Origin: CAWDBV01 sp963800705
GTDB lineage: Bacteria > Actinomycetota > Thermoleophilia > Solirubrobacterales > 70-9
NCBI GenBank assembly: GCA_963800705.1
Contig: CAWDBV010000005.1
Location: forward strand, 372,001 to 436,000
Direction of reading: 5' to 3'
Length of the DNA: 64,000 nucleotides
Made by a program: the position numbers and the translations under genes
Shown here: positions 40,056 through 48,078 of the stretch, in pieces
How positions within the stretch are numbered: position 1 is the first letter of the stretch
Layout of the letters: every line of letters begins with the position of its first letter
Notes under the pieces: model-generated
Databases searched by the model: none
Told to the model about the DNA's origin: nothing
The model's input: only the letters and a program-made list of their open reading frames with translations

Positions 40056-41648
40056 GTGCGCAAGGGCGTCCTCGTATTGGCTCTCACCTGCGCGGCGCTC
40101 AGCGCTGCGACGGGCACCGCCGCTGCCTCCTACGGGCAGTTCTCGATCTTCGATCCCGGCGAGGAGCTAACCGGCGAGCTCTCCCCCGGGCTGCGCGACT
40201 CGGCGCTCGACGACGCCGACTCGCTCGGTGCCGACACGATCCGGGTGCTCGTCTACTGGCATCAGGTCGCCGCCGACGATGGAACCTCGAAGCCGGCGGG
40301 CGACTCGGGCGACCCGGCGTGGCCGGGATACGGGCAGCCCACCGCAGCGAGCCCCGACACCGGCTGGGGCAAGTACGACCAGATCGTGCGCGGGATCGTC
40401 TCGCGCGGGATGAACGTGCTGCTCGTCCCGACCGGGCGCTTCCCGCAGGGCCAGGTGCCGCGCTGGGCGAGCAACGGCCCGGGCAAGGACGGCACCGACC
40501 CCGACCCGAACGAGTACGGCCTCTTCATGAGGGCGATCGCGCGCCGCTACACGGGCGGCTTCGATCCCGACGGCCCCGGCGCACTGGCGCCGATCCCGGG
40601 GATCAACTACGTCGGGGTCTGGAACGAGCCCAACAGCCCCTTTTACCTGCAGCCGCAGCTCAAGAACGGCGCCCCCTACACGCCGCAGCTTTACCGGGCG
40701 CTGTACGTCGCCGGGCAGCGCGGCCTGCGCGAGGGCGGGTACGCGGGCCCGATCTGGATCGGCGAGCTGGCGCCGCGGGGCACGACGACGACGCTCGGCG
40801 CCAACAACTTCACCAAGGCGATGCTCTGCCTGACCCCGATCCAGCGCACGGTCAAGAAGCGGATCGGCAAGCGCACGAAGCGGGTCAAAACGACCGTCGG
40901 ATACACGGCCGCCTGCCCGGCGCTGCAGGCCGACGGCTTCGCGCATCACCCCCACACCGGGGTCGACCCCCCGCAGAGCGCCCCGTTCCTCGACGGCGAC
41001 GTCACCGTCACCAACCTCGCCGATCTCGAGCGGCTGCTCAGCCTCGCGGCCCAGGCCGGGGCGATCAACCCGATGCCGATCTTCAACGACGAGTACGGCG
41101 TGCAGACCAACCCGCCCGACCCGCTCTTCGGACGCAGCTTCCAGGAGCAGGCCGAGTTCCTGGCGATCGCCGAGTACATCGGCTGGCGCGATCCCGACAT
41201 CGCCGCCTGGGCGCAGTACCTGCTCCGCGACGACCAGGATCAGGGCGGCTTCCAGTCCGGGCTGCGGCTGCGGGGCGGCGCGCTCAAGGACGCCTTTGCC
41301 GGCTATCGCACCCCGCTCGTCGTCCGCCGCCCGCAGGGCAAGTGCGTGCGGAAGAGCAAGCGGACGAAGAAGTGCCGCAAGCGCGCTCCGGCGAAGATCG
41401 TCCAGCTCTGGGGCCACGTGCGGCCCGGCAACGGCGGCCTCGTGGAAATCGAGCGCAGCGACCGCGGTGGCGCCTTCGTGCCCGCGACCGGCCGCTTCAA
41501 CACCGACTCGGCCGGTTATTTTCAGCGCAAGCTCCCCTACCGCAAGGGCCGCCAGTTCCGGATCGTCTGGTTCGATGAGACCAGCGGCCCCAACATCTGC
41601 TCGGGGAACTGCGTCGGACCCCCCACTCGCGCCTACACCTTCAAGTAG
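40056..41648 (+). CDS. Secreted glycoside hydrolase-like TIM-barrel protein
   Basis: The 530-aa protein has a signal peptide (V-L-V-L-A-L-T-C-A-A-L-S-A-A) and a (beta/alpha)8 domain of the cellulase/GH39-like clan. The likely acid/base Glu is in Y-V-G-V-W-N-E-P-N-S and the likely nucleophile Glu in I-F-N-D-E-Y-G-V-Q. After the barrel comes a Cys/Lys-rich segment (G-K-C-V-R-K-S-K-R-T-K-K-C-R-K-R) and a C-terminal beta-sandwich. That segment is an internal version of the basic tail on other secreted proteins here. TAGGGT at 40040-40045 precedes GTG by 10 nt. The substrate is unknown. Confidence 0.82.
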   Translation: MRKGVLVLALTCAALSAATGTAAASYGQFSIFDPGEELTGELSPGLRDSALDDADSLGADTIRVLVYWHQVAADDGTSKPAGDSGDPAWPGYGQPTAASPDTGWGKYDQIVRGIVSRGMNVLLVPTGRFPQGQVPRWASNGPGKDGTDPDPNEYGLFMRAIARRYTGGFDPDGPGALAPIPGINYVGVWNEPNSPFYLQPQLKNGAPYTPQLYRALYVAGQRGLREGGYAGPIWIGELAPRGTTTTLGANNFTKAMLCLTPIQRTVKKRIGKRTKRVKTTVGYTAACPALQADGFAHHPHTGVDPPQSAPFLDGDVTVTNLADLERLLSLAAQAGAINPMPIFNDEYGVQTNPPDPLFGRSFQEQAEFLAIAEYIGWRDPDIAAWAQYLLRDDQDQGGFQSGLRLRGGALKDAFAGYRTPLVVRRPQGKCVRKSKRTKKCRKRAPAKIVQLWGHVRPGNGGLVEIERSDRGGAFVPATGRFNTDSAGYFQRKLPYRKGRQFRIVWFDETSGPNICSGNCVGPPTRAYTFK

Positions 41649-41684
41649 GCTCCGCCGCACACGGCGAGCTATCGAGGGGCAGTG

Positions 41685-42383
41685 ATGCGCTGGAAGGCAA
41701 TTCGGTTGATGGCAGCGGCGGGCTTGGCAGCGGGAGCGATCGCGATCGCGCCCGGTTCGGCCGGTGCGGTGAGCTTTTCGAACACCAACGCGATCTCCCC
41801 CGTGGATGGCATGCAGGCCGGCGCACCGGTAACGGTCAGCGGACAGGCCGGGACCGTGAGCAAGGTGCGGGTGACGCTCGTCAACCTCGGGCACAACACC
41901 CCTGACGACCTCGACATCCTCCTTGTCGGCCCCGGTGGACAGCGCGGCATGGTCCTCAGCGATACCTGCGGGGCCATGTCGATGGTCAACGCGACGATGT
42001 TCCTTGAAGACAGCGCGGGGGGCACCGCTCCCAGCTTGTGCGGCCCGGGTGCCACCTACAAGCCCACCGATGAAGCACCGGCGGATGCATTCGTGGCCCC
42101 GGCACCGACCACAGGGCCCTACCCCGCGACCTTCGCGGGATTCATCGGCGCTGACCCGAACGGGACCTGGACGCTGTTCGCGGTCGATGACAACGTGAAC
42201 GGCCAGCTGACCTTCATCGCAAACGGCTGGACCCTCGACCTGGACATCGCTCCGCCGCCCGCAGTCGTGACGCCCACCGCCGCGGCTCCGGCCGCGCCCG
42301 CGGCCGTCACCACCGCGGCCAAGAAGTGCAAGAAGGGCCGCAAGCTGAAGCGCGGCAAGTGCGTGAAGAAAACGAAGAAGTAG
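41685..42383 (+). CDS. Secreted P-domain-like protein with Cys-Lys tail
   Basis: ATG 41685 (a GTG directly precedes it) gives 232 aa with a signal peptide. The body resembles a proprotein convertase P-domain: D-D-L-D-I-L-L-V-G-P-G-G, M-V-L-S-D-T-C-G, and D-P-N-G-T-W-T-L-F-A-V-D-D-N then W-T-L-D-L. An Ala/Pro/Thr linker follows, then the tail K-K-C-K-K-G-R-K-L-K-R-G-K-C-V-K-K. No protease domain is attached, so the P-domain-like module may serve as a structural or binding unit. GAGGGG acts as ribosome-binding site. Confidence 0.82.
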   Translation: MRWKAIRLMAAAGLAAGAIAIAPGSAGAVSFSNTNAISPVDGMQAGAPVTVSGQAGTVSKVRVTLVNLGHNTPDDLDILLVGPGGQRGMVLSDTCGAMSMVNATMFLEDSAGGTAPSLCGPGATYKPTDEAPADAFVAPAPTTGPYPATFAGFIGADPNGTWTLFAVDDNVNGQLTFIANGWTLDLDIAPPPAVVTPTAAAPAAPAAVTTAAKKCKKGRKLKRGKCVKKTKK

Positions 42384-42399
42384 GCGGCGGCCGGAAGGG

Positions 42400-42428
42400 T
42401 TGACAGCGCTCCTCGACCGGCGTACGGT
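42400..42428 (+). promoter_or_regulatory. Consensus-like housekeeping promoter
   Basis: TTGACA (42400-42405), 17 nt, TACGGT (42423-42428), with ATG 42459 downstream behind AAGGAG. This is the clearest -35/-10 pair seen in the window. Confidence 0.6.
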
Positions 42429-42458
42429 GGGTGCGGTCGACAAGGAGCGCTTGAGGGG

Positions 42459-43932
42459 ATGAGAGAGCGTCGGGCATTGGCGAGTTCCGCACTTCTCGCG
42501 CTCGTTGCCTGCCTGATTCCGGCAGCCGCGGCCGGCCACACCGAGTCAGGTCCGCCGGAGGTGATCAGGCACGAGGACCCGGCCCGGGCCTTCCAGGTCC
42601 CGCCGCCCACGGGCCCCTCGCTGAGCTTTGCCGGCATCTCGCCGACCTGGTGCGGGACGCCGAGCAGTACGGACGACGCGCTCAACGAGTCGGGCAGCCT
42701 CTCCGACGCGAAGGTCCACATCGTCTATGCCCACCCGTCGGACGTGGCGAGCAGGTTCTCGACGCTCGATGACGTGATCCAGGCGGACGTCAACGCGATC
42801 GTCGACCGGATCGCCGCCCAGACGGGCAGCGGGAAGTCGATCCGTTTCGACCTCGGCACCGACGGCGGCACGGGGTGCGTCGACATCACCTCGATCGCCC
42901 TGCCCGGGACCGCTGCCTACTATGACTCGGGGACGTTCGGCAAGATCGTCACGGACGTGGCGGCGGCGGGCTTTTCCGGCTTCTCGACCTCGCCCGGCAG
43001 CACGCTTCCGGCGACTCCGCGCAACCTGATGATCTACGCCGACCTCGATCCCACCGGGACCACGCAGGGAACGGCCCAGCAATACGGCGAGGACTCCGAG
43101 GCCGGCGGGTACCACAACCTCGGAGGGCTGATGGGGGTCATTTACGACCAGGCCGCGGTACTCACCGACGCCACCGCTGCCGGAATCGAGAAGCGCCGCG
43201 TGGCGGTGATGCACGAGACAGGGCACATGCTCGGGGCGGTCCAGGGCGTTCTCCCCGCGGACGACGACCCACCAAACGGCAGCAGCGCCGGCCACTGCTT
43301 CGAGGAGTGGGACGTGATGTGTTACGACGACGGCACCCCGTTCGCTCTCACCTATACGTGCGGCACCGAGCTCTCGCCGGTCCCCTCGCTCTTCGACTGC
43401 GCCCAGGACGACTACTTCGACCCGACTGAGACGGCGAGCACCTATCTCGACACTCACTGGAACCTCTACGACTCGCCGTTCATGTGCGCTACCTCGCCGA
43501 CCACGGTCTGCGCGTCGGACGATGTCGCGCCTTCGCGAACTCTGACCGTCGTCCCGGCGGGCACCGGGTCCGGCCACATCGGCGCGATCCCTGGAGGGAT
43601 CAGCTGCCCGATCGACTGCTCGCACCTCTACGTGAACGGCGAGATGATCTCGCTCACGCCCACAGCCGCGACGGGGTCGACCTTCACGGGCTTCGGCGGC
43701 TCCTGCGTGGGCGCCACCTGCGACCTGACGATGGACGCGAACAAGACCGTCACCGCGACCTTCACATCGGACACGCCGCCGCCCCCCACCGCCACCCCCC
43801 GATGGCGGCGGCGGCACGACCCCGAGCTCCGTCACCACGGTCCCGCCGGCCGGGGCGCCCGCGACCTCGGCGCCGAAGAAGTGCAAGAAGGGCCGCAAGC
43901 TGAAGCGCGGCAAGTGCGTGAAGAAGAAGTAG
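42459..43932 (+). CDS. Secreted metzincin-like protease with InlB-type repeat and Cys-Lys tail, frameshifted
   Basis: The protein has a signal peptide, a protease-like domain with V-M-H-E-T-G-H-M-L-G-A-V-Q and a Met-turn-like D-V-M-C-Y-D-D, then a divergent InlB-type repeat (G-S-T-F-T-G-F-G-G-S-C-V-G ... T-V-T-A-T-F). The metzincin third His position is Gln, so the third zinc ligand must come from elsewhere, perhaps the later A-G-H-C. At a C6 run (43795-43800) the frame shifts; removing one C restores a Gly/Thr/Pro linker and the tail K-K-C-K-K-G-R-K-L-K-R-G-K-C-V-K-K-K ending at 43932. Confidence 0.82.
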
Positions 43933-43944
43933 CGGTCGGCCTGA

Positions 43945-45195
43945 CTAGGCGCGGCTGAAGCGGCGCCCGGCGGTCGGCGAGGCGTCCTCGTCGAGGAGCA
44001 CCTTCTCGCTCTCCTCGGGGGTGTTCTCCTTCTCCATCGCCGCGATCCGCTCCGGGGTGAGCTCGTCGGCGTTCTCCTCCTCGATCTTCGCCAGCCACTC
44101 GGCGCCCTCGGAGGCCTTGCGCTCGTCTACCTCGACCTTGCCCCGGTCGAGCGACTTGTCGATTTCTGCAAAGAGGGCGTTGACGAGCTCGTCCTGGGGG
44201 ACCTTTCGCAGCGGCTTGCCGTGGGCGAAGATCAGGCCCTCGTCCTTGGCGCCGGTGATCCCGAAGTCGGCGTGCGAGGCCTCGCCGATCCCGTTCACCG
44301 CGCAGCCGAGCACCGCGACCTCGATCGGCTCGGCGTAGGCCTCGAGCCTCGTCTCGATCTCGGCGACCACGGTGTCCATGTCGAACTGGAGCCGGCCGCA
44401 GGTCGGACAGGCGATCAGCACCGGGCCGCGCTCGCGCAGCTGCAGCGACTTGAGGATCTCCCAGGCGACCTTGACCTCCTCCTCGGCGTGGAAGGTCGAG
44501 AGGCTGATCCGGATCGTGTCGCCGATCCCGTCAGCCAGAAGAGTGCCTAGCCCGACTGAGGATTTCAGCGACCCAGACCATTTGGTGCCGGCCTCGGTGA
44601 TCCCGAGGTGGAGCGGGTAGGGGATCTTCTCGGCGAGCAGGCGGTTGGAGGCGATCGTGTTCGGGACATTGGTCGACTTGATCGAGACCTTGAAGTTCTC
44701 GAAGGAGAGCCTCTCCATGAGCTCGACGAACTCGACCGCGGCCTGGACCAGCGCCTCGACCGGGCTTTTGGTCTCGAGCTCGTGGAGGTGTTTGGGCAGC
44801 GAGCCCGAGTTGACCCCGATCCTCATCGGCACGTCGGCGGCGGTCGCCTTCTCGGCGACCTCGGCGACCTTCTCGGGGCCGCCGATGTTGCCCGGGTTGA
44901 GGCGGATGCAGTGGGCGCCGGCGTCGATCGCCTTCAGCGCCAGGGTGTGGTTGAAGTGGATGTCGGCGATCACCGGGATCGGCGAGTCGGCGACGATCGT
45001 CTTCAGCGCCTCGACGTCGTCGTCACGGGGGACGGCGACGCGGACGATGTCGGCGCCGGCCTCGGCGACGGTGCGGATCTGCTCCATCGTCGCCGCCAGG
45101 TTGGCGGTCTCGGTCTTGGTCATCGTCTGCACCGCGACCGGAGCACCGCCCCCGATCGGCACGTCCTTGACCCAGATCTGGCGCTTGGAGGCCAT
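43945..45195 (-). CDS. ispG: 4-hydroxy-3-methylbut-2-en-1-yl diphosphate synthase (IspG)
   Basis: IspG reduces MEcPP to HMBPP in the MEP isoprenoid pathway using a 4Fe-4S cluster. The protein has P-V-A-V-Q-T-M-T-K-T-E-T, H-C-I-R-L-N-P-G-N-I-G, and the cluster cysteines in I-A-C-P-T-C-G-R and V-L-G-C-A-V-N-G-I-G-E. A C-terminal extension of about 55 acidic residues is unusual. ATG 45195 follows TATCCT by 10 nt. The upstream pathway enzyme Dxr is encoded at 59.7-60.9 kb. Confidence 0.95.
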   Translation of the reverse strand: MASKRQIWVKDVPIGGGAPVAVQTMTKTETANLAATMEQIRTVAEAGADIVRVAVPRDDDVEALKTIVADSPIPVIADIHFNHTLALKAIDAGAHCIRLNPGNIGGPEKVAEVAEKATAADVPMRIGVNSGSLPKHLHELETKSPVEALVQAAVEFVELMERLSFENFKVSIKSTNVPNTIASNRLLAEKIPYPLHLGITEAGTKWSGSLKSSVGLGTLLADGIGDTIRISLSTFHAEEEVKVAWEILKSLQLRERGPVLIACPTCGRLQFDMDTVVAEIETRLEAYAEPIEVAVLGCAVNGIGEASHADFGITGAKDEGLIFAHGKPLRKVPQDELVNALFAEIDKSLDRGKVEVDERKASEGAEWLAKIEEENADELTPERIAAMEKENTPEESEKVLLDEDASPTAGRRFSRA

Positions 45196-45276
45196 GGTGG
45201 GACAGAGGATAGAGGCGGGGGCTCTCCAGTCCCGGCTTGCGAGCGCAATAAGCAGCGGGTAGTGTTCCCCCAAGGG

Positions 45277-46020
45277 ATGCACGGCAGGACTCGAAAAACG
45301 CTTCTCGCGGCCGCACTGGGGCTCGTCGCTTTGTTCGCGGTAGCGCCCGCGGCGCAGGCCAGCTTTCACGACATAAGGATCCGCGCGGTCTTCAAGGGAC
45401 CGATGGACGCCTCGTTCGTGATGCTGCAGATGACCTCGCCCGGCCAAGGCGTCACCAACGGGCAGAGGATCGTCATCTATGGCGCGACCGGCAACCTCGT
45501 CGACAACAGCACCGTCCTCCCTGACACGATCGGGGAGGACCAGCGCACGATCCTGATCGGGGACACGGTGACGGCTGGGAACCCGGACGTGACCAAGGCG
45601 ACCCTCTACGACCTCCTCAACGGGCTGGCGGCCGGAGCGGTCTGCTACGAGAGCTTCGATTGCTTTTCATGGGGCGGCGCCGGTTTCACCGGCGACGCCA
45701 TGTTGCCGACGACCGCGGGCACTCCGGCGTCCGGCCTGAGCACCAACCAGGTGCTGGTTCGGAACATCAGCGCCAACTGCCCGACGGCGCTCGACAATGC
45801 CGACGACACCAACAACAGCGCGGCGGATTTCGCCTTCACGATTGGCTTCCCGCCGCGAAATAACGCTCAGCCGCCCCTGGACACCCCTTGCCCGCCGCCG
45901 ACTCCGGCGCCGACCCTGATCAGCACGCCGCCACTCACCGTCGCGCCAGCGGTCAAGAAGTGCAAGAAGGGCCGAAAGCTGAAGAAGGGCAAGTGCGTGC
46001 GGAAGAAAAAGAAGAAGTAG
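45277..46020 (+). CDS. Secreted LTD-like family protein A with Cys-Lys tail
   Basis: ATG 45277 gives 247 aa: a signal peptide ending A-P-A-A-Q-A-S-F-H, a beta-sandwich body with V-M-L-Q-M-T-S-P-G-Q-G and E-D-Q-R-T-I-L-I-G, a conserved N-A-D-D-T-N-N-S-A-A-D-F region, a Pro-rich linker and the tail K-K-C-K-K-G-R-K-L-K-K-G-K-C-V-R-K. The same body recurs in the next two genes and at 54420. The fold may be lamin-tail-like, but I am not certain. TAGTGT (45260-45265) may be the -10 element. Confidence 0.82.
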   Translation: MHGRTRKTLLAAALGLVALFAVAPAAQASFHDIRIRAVFKGPMDASFVMLQMTSPGQGVTNGQRIVIYGATGNLVDNSTVLPDTIGEDQRTILIGDTVTAGNPDVTKATLYDLLNGLAAGAVCYESFDCFSWGGAGFTGDAMLPTTAGTPASGLSTNQVLVRNISANCPTALDNADDTNNSAADFAFTIGFPPRNNAQPPLDTPCPPPTPAPTLISTPPLTVAPAVKKCKKGRKLKKGKCVRKKKKK

Positions 46021-46030
46021 GCGCGACGCG

Positions 46031-46930
46031 ATGAGGCGCACCGCCCTGATCGCAGGACTGGCCGCCGCCACGGCGCTTTCGCTCGTGCCGGCCGCCCAGG
46101 CGAGCTTCCACGAGATGCAGATCCGCCAGATTCACCCGGATGTCGACACGAACAACGAGTGGGTAATGCTGCAGATGTTCACCCCCGGGCAGAATTTCGT
46201 TGCTGGTCACTCGGTGCGGTCCTACGACTTCACCGGCGGTACGACCAGCACCTACACGTTCCCGAACAGCAACTGCCCCAGCTCGGGGATCGTGCAGTGC
46301 CTGGGCGACAACCAACGGACGATCCTGCTCGGCAACCAGGCGACCGTCGGTGGCGTGGCGTCCGACTTCGACGCAAATGCGACCTTCGAGATGTCCTCCG
46401 GGGGTGGCGCAGTCTGCTTCCTTTCCAGCCTCGGCACGCCGACAGATGCTGCGGCCGACGAGGCGATCGACTGCGTCGCCTACGGCAGCTTCGCCGGCTT
46501 TTCCGGGAACGTCATCACTGCCCCGAGCCAAGGCCCGTTCGCCAACGTCGCCGTCGGCACGCCTGCTGAGCCAGGCGGCCTGGCCGACGACACGACGCTT
46601 CAGCGCTCGATCGCGCTCGGCTGTCCGAGCCTGCTCGAGGGCCCTGACGACACCAACAGCAGCGTCGCCGATTTCTCCGTCTCCGCTGCTGCCCCGCGTA
46701 ACAATCTCAGCGCCCCGGTCGAGACACCGTGCGGGCCCCCGCCCCCACCACTCTTCTCACCGATAGCGATCACGGCTGGCGCGGCGCCGTCGGTCTCGTC
46801 GACCGTCAACCAGGCCCGCTGCAACAAGCTCAAGAAGCAGATCAAGAAAACGGGCAGCCCAGGCCTCAAGCGCAAGCTCCGTACGAAGCTGCGCAACGCC
46901 GGCTGTTTCCTGAACCCCAACAAACCCTGA
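46031..46930 (+). CDS. Secreted LTD-like family protein B
   Basis: The 299-aa paralogue of the flanking genes has a signal peptide, A-S-F-H-E-M-Q-I-R-Q-I-H-P-D-V, V-M-L-Q-M-F-T-P-G-Q, S-N-C-P-S-S-G-I-V, D-N-Q-R-T-I-L-L-G and S-L-G-T-P-T-D-A-A-A-D-E-A-I-D-C-V. Its C-terminus is different: instead of the Cys-Lys tail it has a basic helical segment between two Cys (A-R-C-N-K-L-K-K-Q-I-K-K then N-A-G-C-F). It starts 10 nt after gene A and is probably co-transcribed. Confidence 0.82.
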   Translation: MRRTALIAGLAAATALSLVPAAQASFHEMQIRQIHPDVDTNNEWVMLQMFTPGQNFVAGHSVRSYDFTGGTTSTYTFPNSNCPSSGIVQCLGDNQRTILLGNQATVGGVASDFDANATFEMSSGGGAVCFLSSLGTPTDAAADEAIDCVAYGSFAGFSGNVITAPSQGPFANVAVGTPAEPGGLADDTTLQRSIALGCPSLLEGPDDTNSSVADFSVSAAAPRNNLSAPVETPCGPPPPPLFSPIAITAGAAPSVSSTVNQARCNKLKKQIKKTGSPGLKRKLRTKLRNAGCFLNPNKP

Positions 46931-46943
46931 GCGAGGAGAGACG

Positions 46944-48074
46944 ATGAAGCTGAGGACCGGACTGCTGATCGGAATCTTGACCCTGACGGGCACGTTGGGA
47001 CTGGCGCCGGCGGCGTCGGCGAGCTTTCACGAGAACCTGATTCGCCAGATCCATCCCGATACCGGCACCACCAACGACTGGGTCGAGCTGCAGATGTTCC
47101 AGTCGGGGCAGCAGTTCGTCCAGTCGACCTACATCCGCAGCTATAGCGCCACCGGCGCGCCGTTGGGGACGTCCCAATTTCCGAACAGCAACTGCCCCAG
47201 CTCCGGGATTGTGCTGTGCGCCGGCGACAACCAGCGGACGATCCTGATCGGCGACCAGTCCCCCGTCGATGGCGTCACCCCCGATTTCAACGCCGTCGCC
47301 CAACTCAACCTGCCAGCGCCAACGGGAGCGGTCTGCTTCCTCTCCAGCCTCGGCACGCCGACAGATGCTGCGCCCGACGAGGCGATCGACTGCGTCTCCT
47401 ACGGTGCCTTCCCCGGTTTCGCGGCGCCGGGCGTGATCTCCTCCCCAACGGCGCCGTTCCCCGGCACCGGCGCCAACATCGGCAACCCGGCAGAGCCCGC
47501 CGGTCTCGCCGACGACACCACGCTCGAGCGCAGGATCACCCCGAGCTGCCCGACTCTGCTCGAGGGCGGAACGAGCGGCGACGACAGTGGCGACAGCGCG
47601 ACCGATTTCACCACCGTCGGGGCAGGCCCACCGCGCAACAACGCAACCACGCCGACGGAAGTCGGCTGCGAGCTGCTGACGGTCGTCGCCAACGGAACCG
47701 GAACGGGTGGCGTGACCGGTCCGGGGATCAACTGCACCACGGCGGGTGGGGATTGCAGTCAGCTGGTCACCGACGGCGACTTCGTGAACCTGATCGCGAC
47801 CCCGGATCCCGGATCGACGTTTGCGGGCTTTACCGCATCGTCTGGGAGCTGCTTCCTGGCCGGGCCGAACGAGTGCGAGATCCAGCTCGACACCGATCGA
47901 ACGGTTACCGCCACCTTCAACAACCCGACCGCGCCCCCGCCGGGCGGCGGGACGACGCCGGTTACGCCGGTGATCACGCCGGCACCGACGTCGACGGTGA
48001 CGACGACGACGACGAAAAAGAAGTGCAAGAAGGGCCGCAAGCTGAAGCGCGGCAAGTGTGTGAAGAAGAAGTAG
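46944..48074 (+). CDS. Secreted LTD-like family protein C with InlB-type repeat and Cys-Lys tail
   Basis: The 376-aa protein shares the body of gene B with long near-identical DNA stretches (46427-46480 versus 47340-47400). It then adds a divergent InlB-type repeat (G-S-T-F-A-G-F-T-A-S-S-G-S-C ... T-V-T-A-T-F-N-N), a Pro/Thr linker and the tail K-K-K-C-K-K-G-R-K-L-K-R-G-K-C-V-K-K-K. The repeat also occurs in the protease-like protein at 42459. GAGGAGAG is a good ribosome-binding site for ATG 46944. Confidence 0.83.
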   Translation: MKLRTGLLIGILTLTGTLGLAPAASASFHENLIRQIHPDTGTTNDWVELQMFQSGQQFVQSTYIRSYSATGAPLGTSQFPNSNCPSSGIVLCAGDNQRTILIGDQSPVDGVTPDFNAVAQLNLPAPTGAVCFLSSLGTPTDAAPDEAIDCVSYGAFPGFAAPGVISSPTAPFPGTGANIGNPAEPAGLADDTTLERRITPSCPTLLEGGTSGDDSGDSATDFTTVGAGPPRNNATTPTEVGCELLTVVANGTGTGGVTGPGINCTTAGGDCSQLVTDGDFVNLIATPDPGSTFAGFTASSGSCFLAGPNECEIQLDTDRTVTATFNNPTAPPPGGGTTPVTPVITPAPTSTVTTTTTKKKCKKGRKLKRGKCVKKK

Positions 48075-48078
48075 CGGG

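Noticed and set aside
40167..42539. Very long minus-strand open frame (790 codons)
   Set aside because: It is antisense to two good secreted-protein genes, has no recognisable motif and an Arg/Gly/Ala-biased composition typical of high-GC shadow frames.
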